A stretch of 64,000 nt of DNA from an uncultured Pelagibacteraceae bacterium. Lineage in GTDB: Bacteria > Pseudomonadota > Alphaproteobacteria > Pelagibacterales > Pelagibacteraceae. The stretch lies in NCBI GenBank assembly GCA_902611175.1, contig CACLYQ010000002.1, positions 1-64,000 on the forward strand, read 5' to 3'. Position 1 is the stretch's first letter; each line of letters begins with the position of its first letter. The notes under the pieces are model-generated. The model ran no database searches. It saw only the letters and a program-made list of their open reading frames with translations, and had not been told where the DNA came from. The position numbers and the translations under genes are program-made. Below are positions 48,591 through 58,059 of this stretch, piece after piece.

Positions 48591-49669
48591 TGAATTTAAT
48601 TGGAGAGAAAATTTCTTATAAACCTGATGAGCAATTTCATTTAAACGATGTCTCGTTTAATTTTAAAAAAGGCAATTTGTATACCATTTTAGGCAGAACT
48701 TTATCTGGCAAAACGACTCTTTTAAAAACAATTGCAGGATTATTAAATCCAGATCAAGGCTCAATTTCTTTTGAGGAAAAAGACTTTATTAAAATACCAG
48801 TTTGGGAAAGAAATGTTGCTATGGTCTATCAACAATTTATTAATTACCCTCATTTAAATGTCTATGAAAACATAACTTTTCCATTAGAACAAAGAAAATT
48901 AAGTCCAGAGCAAATAAAAAAAGATGTAGATGAAGCTCTAAAAACTGTTGGATTGGTTGGATTTGAAAATAGAAAAATTCAGGAATTATCTGGCGGACAG
49001 CAACAGAGAGTTGCGCTTGCAAGATCACTTGCAAAAAAAGCAAAAATTTTGTTGCTAGATGAACCGTTAGTTAATTTAGATTATAAACTTAGAGAGCAGT
49101 TAAGAGAAGAATTTAAAAGAATTTTCTCAGAAGGACTGTCCCAAGATACAATTTTAATTTATTCAACAACAGATCCCCAAGAAGTAATGGAACTAAATGG
49201 AGAAGTAATTGTTTTAGATGAAGGGAAGGTATTACAAAAAGGGCCTGCCAAAGAAATTTTTGAAAATCCATCTAATTTAAAAGTTGCAGAAATATCAAAT
49301 GATCCACCAATGAATGTTCTGAAGGGTTCAAAAAATTCAAAAAATTTAAATTTTGAGAATATTTCTTTAGAAATTCCAAATCATTTTAAGAATTTAGAAG
49401 ATAGAGATTATAATTTTGGAATTAGAGCTTCAGAAATTAAACTTGATGAGAATGGTGAAGAATTCGAAATAGAATTAGCAGAAATTAGTGGGTCAGAAAC
49501 ATTGCTCCACCTAAAAAGAGGAAACTCAAAAATAATTGCCTTAATCGAGGAAGTAATGAATTTTAAAATTCATGAGAAAGTAAAAATAAATTTTAATGCA
49601 AATAAGTTTTATGCTTTTGGAGAAGATGAAAAATTAGTTTCATCGCCATATGGAGGAACAAATGGCTAA
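48590..49669 (+). CDS. ABC transporter ATPase 1 (canonical signature)
   Basis: GRTLSGKTTLLKTIAGLL, LSGGQQQRVALARSLAKKAKILLLDEPLVNLDYKLREQLREEF. Confidence 0.93.
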   Translation: MNLIGEKISYKPDEQFHLNDVSFNFKKGNLYTILGRTLSGKTTLLKTIAGLLNPDQGSISFEEKDFIKIPVWERNVAMVYQQFINYPHLNVYENITFPLEQRKLSPEQIKKDVDEALKTVGLVGFENRKIQELSGGQQQRVALARSLAKKAKILLLDEPLVNLDYKLREQLREEFKRIFSEGLSQDTILIYSTTDPQEVMELNGEVIVLDEGKVLQKGPAKEIFENPSNLKVAEISNDPPMNVLKGSKNSKNLNFENISLEIPNHFKNLEDRDYNFGIRASEIKLDENGEEFEIELAEISGSETLLHLKRGNSKIIALIEEVMNFKIHEKVKINFNANKFYAFGEDEKLVSSPYGGTNG

Positions 49670-50735
49670 AATTGATTTATCTAATATTTCTCATACTTAT
49701 AATCCTCTAGATCCAAAACCAACATATGCCCTCAATCCGTTTTCAATGACTTGGGAAAATGGCAAGCGGTATGCAATTTTGGGACCTTCTGGGTGTGGAA
49801 AAACTACAATGTTAAACATTGTTTCTGGATTAGTGAGGCCATCAAAAGGTGAAATATTATTCGATGAAACACCTGTAACCGATTTAAAAACAGAAGATAG
49901 AAATATTGCACAGGTTTTCCAATTCCCAGTAATTTACAATACAATGACAGTTTATGACAATTTAGCGTTCCCACTAAGATGTAGGGAATTTACAAAAGAA
50001 AAAATTGAAGAAAGAGTAAAAGCAGTTTCAGATACTTTAAATTTATCTTCATTTTTAAACTCACCAGCAAGAAAATTAACGGCTGATCAAAAACAACTTA
50101 TCTCTTTAGGTAGAGGTTTAGTTCGAGAAGACGTTGCTGCTGTTTTAATGGACGAACCTCTTACAGTTATAGACCCAGATTTAAAATTTAGACTTCGAAG
50201 AAACTTAAAAGAAATCAATGAACAATATAAAACAACATTGGTTTATGTAACTCATGATCAAAACGAAGCTATGACTTTTGCCGAAAATATAATTGTTATG
50301 GATCAAGGTGAAATAGTGCAAGTTGGATTGCCAAAAGATTTATTTGAAAAACCTAAAACAACTTTTGTAGGTTATTTTATTGGCTCTCCTGCGATGAATA
50401 TTTTTCATTCAACTGTATCCTCTGATCATGAAGTAAAAATTAATGATACCACTATTAAGACAAATTCAAATTTAGGAAATTTAAAAGATAAAAATGTTAA
50501 ACTGGGAATTAGATCTGAGTTCATAGAATTGGCTGAAAAAGAAAAAAGTAATACAGTTAAAATTAAACTCACAAGAGTTGAGGACTTTGGTAATTTTAAG
50601 CTCCTTACAGGAAAAATGGGTGATTTAGTGATTAAGTCAAAAGTAGAAAGAGAAAAACCCATTCCAGACGGAGAATTAAATTTATATTTTCCACCAGAGA
50701 AATGTTGCGTTTATTCTGATGAAAAATTAGTTTAA
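49662..50735 (+). CDS. ABC transporter ATPase 2 (degenerate signature)
   Basis: GPSGCGKTTMLNIVSGLV; LTADQKQLISLGRGLVREDVAAVLMDEPLTVIDPDLKFRLRR; ATG at 49662 preceded by GGAGGA. Confidence 0.92.
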   Translation: MAKIDLSNISHTYNPLDPKPTYALNPFSMTWENGKRYAILGPSGCGKTTMLNIVSGLVRPSKGEILFDETPVTDLKTEDRNIAQVFQFPVIYNTMTVYDNLAFPLRCREFTKEKIEERVKAVSDTLNLSSFLNSPARKLTADQKQLISLGRGLVREDVAAVLMDEPLTVIDPDLKFRLRRNLKEINEQYKTTLVYVTHDQNEAMTFAENIIVMDQGEIVQVGLPKDLFEKPKTTFVGYFIGSPAMNIFHSTVSSDHEVKINDTTIKTNSNLGNLKDKNVKLGIRSEFIELAEKEKSNTVKIKLTRVEDFGNFKLLTGKMGDLVIKSKVEREKPIPDGELNLYFPPEKCCVYSDEKLV

Positions 50736-50742
50736 GAGATAA

Positions 50743-52041
50743 ATGAAACTCCTAAATTTATCAGCACAACAACTTTTAAAAAAACTTAAAAATAAACAAT
50801 TAACTTCCGTTGAACTCTGTAAAGCATATATCAATCAAAAAAAAAAATATGATAAGAATATTCAAGCTTGGGAATATTTTAATGAAAAAAAACTCCTAAG
50901 TGATGCAAAAAAATCTGATAATCAGAGAAAAAAATTAAAATCTTTAGGGGTTTTGCATGGTTTACCAGTAGCACTTAAAGATATTATCTCAACAACTGAA
51001 ATGCCAACAAAATATGGTGCAAGAATAAAATTAAAAAAAAAGAATAATTCAGATGCTAAAATTGTTGAGCTCTTAAAAAAGGCTGGAGCAATAATTATGG
51101 GTAAAACTGTAACTTGTGAATTAGCTTTCTTATCGCCGTCAAAAACCAAAAACCCACATGATTATTCAAGAACACCAGGAGGTTCATCTAGTGGCTCTGC
51201 AGCTGTTATTGCATCTGATATGGCACCATTATCAATTGGAACTCAAACGGGTGGATCTGTAATCAGGCCAGCCTCTTATTGTGGAGTTGTTGGTTTTAAA
51301 CCTACCTATGGATTAATTTCTAGAAATGGTGTTTTGCAAACATCATATAATTTAGATCAAGTCGGAGTATTTGGAAAAACAATTAGTGATGTAGCACTAT
51401 TATCGAAAGTTTTGTTTGCTAGAGACGATGCAGATGAAACAACAACAAATATTAATTTTCTTAATAAAAAAATTAAAATAAAAAAATCAAAATTTGTTTT
51501 TTATAAAACCAAACGCTGGAGAAATGTTGACAGTATTTCAAAAAAATCATTTAACAAATTTATTTTAAATAATAAAAAAATAGTAAAGGTTGAGACTGCT
51601 CCTAAATATTTTGAAGATATGATTGATTGTCATACAATTATATATGAGACAGAGATGGCTCAAAATTTCCATCATTATTACAAAACTTCAAAAGGAAAAC
51701 TTTCTATAGAAATTAAGAGAGCAATTATTAACGGACTAAAACATTCGGCAAAAGATTATGCTTTAGCTTTAGATGCGATGAGAACATACTCAAAAAACTT
51801 AGATAGTATATTTGAAAGGTTTGATGCAATTATAACGCCAAGTAGTTGTGGAATTGCTGACAAAGGATTTAAGACAACTGGGAGTCCAGAATTTAATAAG
51901 ATTTGGTCTCTTGCACATGTGCCCTGCATTTCACTGCCAATTTTAAAAGGCGAAAAAAATTTGCCTTTAGGAGTTCAAATTATAGGCAAACAATTTGAAG
52001 ATCTAAGCATGTTAAACCATGCCAAAATATTTAATAATTAA
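50743..52041 (+). CDS. amidase signature family protein
   Basis: LHGLPVALKDIISTTEMPTKYGA, SRTPGGSSSGSAAVIASDMAPLSIGTQTGGSVIRPASYCGVVGFKPTYG. Confidence 0.95.
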   Translation: MKLLNLSAQQLLKKLKNKQLTSVELCKAYINQKKKYDKNIQAWEYFNEKKLLSDAKKSDNQRKKLKSLGVLHGLPVALKDIISTTEMPTKYGARIKLKKKNNSDAKIVELLKKAGAIIMGKTVTCELAFLSPSKTKNPHDYSRTPGGSSSGSAAVIASDMAPLSIGTQTGGSVIRPASYCGVVGFKPTYGLISRNGVLQTSYNLDQVGVFGKTISDVALLSKVLFARDDADETTTNINFLNKKIKIKKSKFVFYKTKRWRNVDSISKKSFNKFILNNKKIVKVETAPKYFEDMIDCHTIIYETEMAQNFHHYYKTSKGKLSIEIKRAIINGLKHSAKDYALALDAMRTYSKNLDSIFERFDAIITPSSCGIADKGFKTTGSPEFNKIWSLAHVPCISLPILKGEKNLPLGVQIIGKQFEDLSMLNHAKIFNN

Positions 52042-52079
52042 AGATAATTCATAAAAATTTACAATCATAGATTGTAATT

Positions 52080-52102
52080 AAGTGAAAAATCCTCACTTTT
52101 TT
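52080..52102 (+). terminator. likely intrinsic terminator after the amidase gene
   Basis: AAGTGA-loop-TCACTT followed by TTTT; preceded by TTACAATC-ATA-GATTGTAA hairpin at 52059-52077. Confidence 0.5.
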
Positions 52103-52167
52103 AAAATGACTCTAAGAAACATATATGCTTTAAATGCATAAGTTAATTAACTTAAAGAGGAGAAATA

Positions 52168-53298
52168 ATGATTAAAGAAAAAAAACTATTGAAGGGTAAA
52201 ACTCCTTCAAGACGTAAATTCTTTAAGGCTGCTGCTGCGACTGGTGTTGCTGCTGTAGCTGCATCATCTTTAGCTGCTCCAGCCGTTGCCAAAGAAAGAA
52301 TTGAAGCTTCTATGGTAGCTACATGGGGAAGAGATTTCCCAGGTTTAGGAACTGGTGCGCAAAGATTTGCTCAAAGAATTACAGACATGAGTGATGGAAG
52401 AATTCAAGTCACTTACTATGCAGCAAACGAGAGGGTTAAAGCGTTTGACTCATTTGATGAAGTTGCTTCAGGTAACTCGCAAATGTATCACGCTGCTGAC
52501 TACTACTGGGTTAAAAAAGATCCAGCTTGGGGTTACTTTACAGCTGTACCTTTCGGTTTCACTTACACTGAAATGAACGCATGGATTAGGTTTGCTGGTG
52601 GTCAACAATTATGGGATGAACTATCAGACAAATTCGGTCTAAAAAACTTTATGTGTGGAAGCACAGGAGTTCAAATGGGTGGATGGTTTAACAAGAAAAT
52701 TAGAAGCCCTAATGACTTCAAAGGTCTTAAAATGCGTATGCCTGGATTAGGTGGACAAGTTATCGGTAAACTTGGAGGATCTCCAGTTTCACTTCCTGGT
52801 GGACAAATTTACGAAAACCTTGTTTCTGGTGCAATTGATGCAACAGAGTGGGTAGGTCCATGGAATGATGAAGCTATGAAATTCCAAGAAGCTGCTAAAT
52901 ACTACTACTATCCTGGAATGCACGAGCCAGGATCTATGTTAGCATGTGGTACTAACAAATCTTGGTTTACAAGCTTATCAAAATCAGATCAGCTATTAAT
53001 TGAAGCTGCAGCTGCGATGGAAAATGACGTTATGATGTCAGAGTACAACGCTAAAAATGGTGCTGCGCTTGCAAGATTAATAAACGATCATGGTGTTAAA
53101 CTAGAGAAGTTTAGCGACAAAGTTTATGATGGTTTTGCTAAAGCTGCTAATGAAGTATTTGAGGAAACAAGAGCAAGCAGTGGTCTCGCTGAGAGAATCC
53201 ACTCTAGTTTCTTACAGGCTAGAAAAGACATTGGTTCTTGGACCAACTTGTCTGACTCACCTTACATTTCTCAAAGAAACAGAGCATTAGGAATGTAA
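52168..53298 (+). CDS. TRAP transporter solute-binding protein DctP/TakP-like, Tat signal
   Basis: SRRKFFKAAAATGVAAVAASSLAAPAVA Tat-type signal; WGRDFPGLGTGAQRFAQRI, GLKMRMPGLGGQV, DATEWVGPWND. Confidence 0.94.
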   Translation: MIKEKKLLKGKTPSRRKFFKAAAATGVAAVAASSLAAPAVAKERIEASMVATWGRDFPGLGTGAQRFAQRITDMSDGRIQVTYYAANERVKAFDSFDEVASGNSQMYHAADYYWVKKDPAWGYFTAVPFGFTYTEMNAWIRFAGGQQLWDELSDKFGLKNFMCGSTGVQMGGWFNKKIRSPNDFKGLKMRMPGLGGQVIGKLGGSPVSLPGGQIYENLVSGAIDATEWVGPWNDEAMKFQEAAKYYYYPGMHEPGSMLACGTNKSWFTSLSKSDQLLIEAAAAMENDVMMSEYNAKNGAALARLINDHGVKLEKFSDKVYDGFAKAANEVFEETRASSGLAERIHSSFLQARKDIGSWTNLSDSPYISQRNRALGM

Positions 53299-53318
53299 TC
53301 TAACTAAATTTAGTTATT

Positions 53319-53348
53319 AAAGGGCCCTTAATCGGGCCCTTTTTTTTT
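53319..53348 (+). terminator. intrinsic terminator between TRAP dctP and dctQ
   Basis: AAAGGGCCC-TTAATC-GGGCCCTTT followed by a run of T. Confidence 0.88.
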
Positions 53349-53386
53349 AAACAAAATTGAGTATTACTTAGGTATTTTAAAATACT

Positions 53387-54376
53387 ATGGTGACAAAAAA
53401 TTCAAATCTTTCTCTATATCTCAGAATAATCAGTTATTCAGTTCTAGCTTTTACTTTAGCATTTCTTATTAATAATGTTTTAACAGTTTGGAGTGATTGG
53501 CCAGGAATAAAAAAAATTTTTTCACATCATGAGATGTTTGGATATAAGAAAAAAGCTTTAGAGGGATCTGATTTAAATTATGGTTATATGCAAATTGGAT
53601 TGTATTTGATTTGTATTGCTGCAGTCGTTTTTTATGTTTTTAAAACATATAGCCAAACTTTGGAGCAAGATTCAAAAATCTTATCAAGATTTTCAGCATA
53701 TCTTGTTAGATCATCATTTTGGGCAGTATTTTTAGTTGGCGTAGCTGACTTTGTAATATCTTTTATGGTTGTTGAAAGATTATGGGAAGCAATCTTCAGT
53801 CCTGAAGTAAAAGCATTGATGGTTAAAGCCCCTGTAAGAATTACTTATATCCACTTTCCAATAATATTAATTTCTTTCGTGATTGGATATTTTACAAAAT
53901 CAGTTGGTTTTATTTGGCTAGCAGTATTGGTTGTAGTAAGTGAATTCGTAATTGTATTATCAAGATTTATATTTTCATACGAACAAGCATTCCAAGGCGA
54001 TCTAGTTAGATTTTGGTATGCTGCGCTTTATTTGTTTGCTAGTGCATACGCATTAATTCATGAAGGGCACGTAAGAGTTGATGTACTCTATTCTTCTTTT
54101 AGTGAAAAAAAGAAGGCATGGACAAATATGGTTGGATCGGCAGTTCTAGGAGTACCACTTACATTAATAGTTATATTTTTAGGTCTAAACGGAAAAGCCA
54201 GCATTATAAATGGTCCTGTTGTAGCTTTTGAAGTTACGCAACAAGGATCTAATGGTCTCTATCTTTTATATTTGATGGCTGTTTATCTAGCTGTTTTTGC
54301 TGTTACGATGTTAATTCAATTTACTAGCTATTTTATGGAAAGTAGTCACAAAATTTTAAAAGGTGTCAAAAATTAA
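53387..54376 (+). CDS. TRAP transporter small permease DctQ-like, N-terminally extended
   Basis: 329 aa; C-terminal half FWYAALYLFASAYALIHEGHVRVDVLYSSFSEKKKAW is DctQ-like. Confidence 0.85.
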   Translation: MVTKNSNLSLYLRIISYSVLAFTLAFLINNVLTVWSDWPGIKKIFSHHEMFGYKKKALEGSDLNYGYMQIGLYLICIAAVVFYVFKTYSQTLEQDSKILSRFSAYLVRSSFWAVFLVGVADFVISFMVVERLWEAIFSPEVKALMVKAPVRITYIHFPIILISFVIGYFTKSVGFIWLAVLVVVSEFVIVLSRFIFSYEQAFQGDLVRFWYAALYLFASAYALIHEGHVRVDVLYSSFSEKKKAWTNMVGSAVLGVPLTLIVIFLGLNGKASIINGPVVAFEVTQQGSNGLYLLYLMAVYLAVFAVTMLIQFTSYFMESSHKILKGVKN

Positions 54377-54379
54377 ATT

Positions 54380-57043
54380 ATGGAAACATTCTTTTTAGCT
54401 GTTCTAGTTGTGATAATGATTGTTGCTCTTGCATCGGGTTACCCGGTTGCTTTTGCACTACCTGGTTCAGCTATAATTGCAATTGGTTTAGCTGCATTTT
54501 TTGGCTACATATTTGAGGGAGATTCCAGTGCCTTTTTTGCTGTAGATGGACCTATAGAATGGCTCGTTGCTGGTATTACAAATTTTAGGAGTAATTACTG
54601 GGATGTAGAAACAGATACTTTGATCGCAATTCCTTTATTTATTTTCATGGGAATTATGCTTCAAAAATCAAAAATTGCCGAAGACTTATTAATAACAATG
54701 GGCCAATTGTTTGGACCAATTCCTGGTGGTTTGGGAATTTCTGTTATATTTGTTGGAGCTCTATTAGCAGCAACGACTGGTATCGTTGGAGCAACTGTAA
54801 TTGCGATGGGACTAATCTCGCTACCAACGATGTTAAATAACAAGTATGACAGACAACTTGCTAGTGGAATAGTTTGTTCATCAGGGACATTGGGTCAAAT
54901 TATTCCTCCATCAATTGTTTTAATTATTATCGCTGACCAGTTGGCAAGTGCATCTGATGTTGCAAACAACTTAAGACAGAATGATTATAAAGCCTTAACT
55001 GGTGAATTTAATATGCCAGGTGAATTTAGAGTAGGTTCATCAAGTGCAGGTGATATGTTCTTAGGAGCACTTTTACCAGGCCTTGTCTTAGTTGCTCTTT
55101 ATATGATCTATGTATTTATTTTTGCTAGAATAAAGAAAGGTGTTGCTCCGCCAGTTCCATTTAAAGGAAAATTTGATTTAAAATTTTGGTTAAGAGTAGT
55201 TGTAATTATTATACCACCACTTGCATTAATATTCGCTGTATTAGGTTCAATTTTAATGGGTATTGCTACTGTAAACCAAGCAGGTTCAATCGGAGCAATT
55301 GGTGCCACTCTGATGGCTGGTTATAGATTATATGAAGGAAAGAAAAGTGCGTTCTATCCTTTAATTTTAATAATTGGATCTCTAATTCCAATCACATTCT
55401 TTGCATCAAATTATGAATTAAATGTAAAAAATTTGGAGGAAAGAGATTTAAGCGCAATCTTTATTACCGCTTTCTTTGTAGTTATACTTGTATATGGAAT
55501 AGGTTGGAGTTTTTGGAGAACTTTTAAAACAGAAAATGTTCTAAAAGAAGTTGTAACAGAAACTTGTGTGACTACTTCAATGGTATTTATTATCCTTTTA
55601 GGAGCAGCAATGCTTACCTCAGGATTTAGAGCTTTTGGGGGAGAAGAATTAGTAAGAGACTTTTTACAAGATTTACCGGGTGGTTTTTGGACACAATTTG
55701 TTGTTGTGATGATTGTAATTTTCTTGCTAGGATTTTTCTTAGACTTTATTGAAATTGCAGTTGTTGTTGTTCCAATAATTGCACCAATATTATTAGCTGA
55801 AACAGGGGCTAACGTCACAGCTGTTTGGTTGGGAGTTATGATTGGTGTTAACTTGCAGACTTCCTTCTTAACGCCGCCATTTGGATTTGCACTCTTTTAT
55901 TTGAAAGGTGTAGCTCCCAAAATTGTTAAAACACTTGATATTTGGAAAGGTGTTGTGCCGTTTATAATTCTTCAGCTTATAGGATTGGGAATAGTCGGTG
56001 CATACCCTAGCTTAGTAAATTATCTGCCAAATAGAGTATATTTAACTTCTAATGTTGCTCCTCCACCAATGAATCCTAAACTACAGTACTGTTTGCAAGA
56101 GTACAAATTTGCAAGATTTGATACCAACGGTGAGACAATTAAAAATGCAATATTAAAATTCCAATCTGAGGCACCAACTAATCTGCCAGACGATAAAACG
56201 GAAATTTTAGAAGATCATTTTGATAGTGCATTAGGAACTTTTGCTCTAGTTGATAAATTAAAAAAAGTTGAGGTCGAATATAACGCATATGCTGTTGATT
56301 ATAGGGATCTGCATTTCACTGTTAGAAAGAAGCAAAAGAAAATACTTAAATTAAATAAAAAAATAGAAAAATATAAAGCAGAGATTAGAAATTTAGATGA
56401 CGACGAATTAGATGAGAAAAACAAAATAGAATTAAGAATTGAGGATGTAAAACTTGAAATTGAGGAAATTCAAAACTCAATTCCAGAAACTTGGCAAGCT
56501 AAGAATTCAGAATTCGACAAAATAAATAAAGCTAAAAATACAACAACAAAAAGATATAGAAAGAATGTAGATGAAGCCTACGATCTACTTGATCAGTTCG
56601 CAATGTTCATAAACGATGGAGTAAAACTTCAAGAAGTATCAAAAGATATTAAACAGTTAGATTATTTTATAGCTATGGAAAGCAATACAAAAGTATATGA
56701 AAGATCAGTTACAATTATGGATGGATTGTTTGACAAGTTGAGTGAGATCTCTGGAATGGATGAATTTTTAAATAGTGTAGATGATTTATTATCAATGGTA
56801 GACTCAGACGAACTTGATCCAATGGCGATTAGAACAAAATCAAAAGAAGTTGTTGAGTTATTCAACAAAGAAGTTAGCTGGAGAGCAAATGCTAAAGAAA
56901 ACTTAATGCCAAAACTTGAGGAATATAATAATGCAATCAAAGAAACAATTGGATTAAGGTTGCAGTCTAAACTAACCAAAGAGCAAGCTATCTATGTATC
57001 TAAATGTAATTCAATACATAGAGATATTTCACTAAATTTTTAA
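54380..57043 (+). CDS. TRAP transporter large permease DctM with C-terminal coiled-coil extension
   Basis: PLFIFMGIMLQKSKIAEDLL, GATVIAMGLISLPTML, CSSGTLGQIIPPSIVLIIIADQ, QTSFLTPPFGFALFYLKG; then about 330 aa charged region. Confidence 0.92.
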   Translation: METFFLAVLVVIMIVALASGYPVAFALPGSAIIAIGLAAFFGYIFEGDSSAFFAVDGPIEWLVAGITNFRSNYWDVETDTLIAIPLFIFMGIMLQKSKIAEDLLITMGQLFGPIPGGLGISVIFVGALLAATTGIVGATVIAMGLISLPTMLNNKYDRQLASGIVCSSGTLGQIIPPSIVLIIIADQLASASDVANNLRQNDYKALTGEFNMPGEFRVGSSSAGDMFLGALLPGLVLVALYMIYVFIFARIKKGVAPPVPFKGKFDLKFWLRVVVIIIPPLALIFAVLGSILMGIATVNQAGSIGAIGATLMAGYRLYEGKKSAFYPLILIIGSLIPITFFASNYELNVKNLEERDLSAIFITAFFVVILVYGIGWSFWRTFKTENVLKEVVTETCVTTSMVFIILLGAAMLTSGFRAFGGEELVRDFLQDLPGGFWTQFVVVMIVIFLLGFFLDFIEIAVVVVPIIAPILLAETGANVTAVWLGVMIGVNLQTSFLTPPFGFALFYLKGVAPKIVKTLDIWKGVVPFIILQLIGLGIVGAYPSLVNYLPNRVYLTSNVAPPPMNPKLQYCLQEYKFARFDTNGETIKNAILKFQSEAPTNLPDDKTEILEDHFDSALGTFALVDKLKKVEVEYNAYAVDYRDLHFTVRKKQKKILKLNKKIEKYKAEIRNLDDDELDEKNKIELRIEDVKLEIEEIQNSIPETWQAKNSEFDKINKAKNTTTKRYRKNVDEAYDLLDQFAMFINDGVKLQEVSKDIKQLDYFIAMESNTKVYERSVTIMDGLFDKLSEISGMDEFLNSVDDLLSMVDSDELDPMAIRTKSKEVVELFNKEVSWRANAKENLMPKLEEYNNAIKETIGLRLQSKLTKEQAIYVSKCNSIHRDISLNF

Positions 57044-58059
57044 ACTGTTAATTTATCAATTAATTCTGATCTTGTATAAAGACCCAAGTCTACTGCCTTG
57101 GACTTTAATTTTTCATTAATCTCTTTTAATTTTGGAACATTTAAATCAAGCTTATTTGCAATTTCTATAATTGAACCAATTATTGGATCTATTTCTAATG
57201 GTTTACCAGCATTTAGATCTTGAGCTGTCGAAGGTCTATGTCCTATAATTGAGACTCCGCCTTTAATTCGATCCTCAATTGATATATTGAATTTAACTCC
57301 GATTTTTTCTCCAACTTGTTGGCACTCCTGCATTAAAACTTTTATTAAATTGTAAGTTTCAGGATCATTACCCATTTCATCCATAGTTTTATTTGTTAGA
57401 GCACTTACTGGGTTGAATGAACAATTCCCCCATAGTTTCACCCAAATTTCGTCCCTTAAATTTTTCTTCTGAGGAGCTTTTAAACCCCCTTCTATGAATA
57501 AACTTGATATTATTTTTAGTCTTTCTGATCTAATTCCATCTGGTTCACCTAAAGAAAATCGTTCACCATTACCATTATGTTTAATAACACCTGGCTCTAA
57601 TATCTGACAAGCTGGATAAACTACACAACCAATTGCTCTTTCTGGTCCAAGAGTTTGCCATATCTTTCCACCTGGATCCACACTTTCAACTATTTGATTG
57701 TCTAATTTGGTACCTGTATTAGCTTTATAAAAGTACCACCAAGGCAAGCCATTAATGGCGCATATAATTGAAGTTTTTTTACTCATAATTGGTTTTAAGC
57801 TTTCTGAAATTTTACTAATAGCATTAGCTTTTACAGAAATAATTATGAAATCTTGTTCCTCCAAATCTTTAGGATTGTCTGTTACATCAAATTTAAAATT
57901 AACTTTATTATCATCTCTTATGAAAGTTAATCCATTTTGCTCTATTGCTTTTTTATGCTCTCCTCTAGCAATTAAAGAGACTTGTGCATTTGTTTTTTTT
58001 AGACTCGTAGCAATAAATCCACCAATAGACCCCGCTCCAAATATACAAATTTTAGTCAT
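57040..58059 (-). CDS. ketopantoate reductase PanE/ApbA family protein
   Basis: ICIFGAGSIGGFIATSL, ISVKANAI, WVKLWGNCSFNPVSALT. Confidence 0.92.
   Translation of the reverse strand: MTKICIFGAGSIGGFIATSLKKTNAQVSLIARGEHKKAIEQNGLTFIRDDNKVNFKFDVTDNPKDLEEQDFIIISVKANAISKISESLKPIMSKKTSIICAINGLPWWYFYKANTGTKLDNQIVESVDPGGKIWQTLGPERAIGCVVYPACQILEPGVIKHNGNGERFSLGEPDGIRSERLKIISSLFIEGGLKAPQKKNLRDEIWVKLWGNCSFNPVSALTNKTMDEMGNDPETYNLIKVLMQECQQVGEKIGVKFNISIEDRIKGGVSIIGHRPSTAQDLNAGKPLEIDPIIGSIIEIANKLDLNVPKLKEINEKLKSKAVDLGLYTRSELIDKLTV

Noticed and set aside
55411-55818. 135-aa ORF antisense to DctM
   Set aside because: Long but reads as the reverse complement of membrane-helix codons; compositional artefact.
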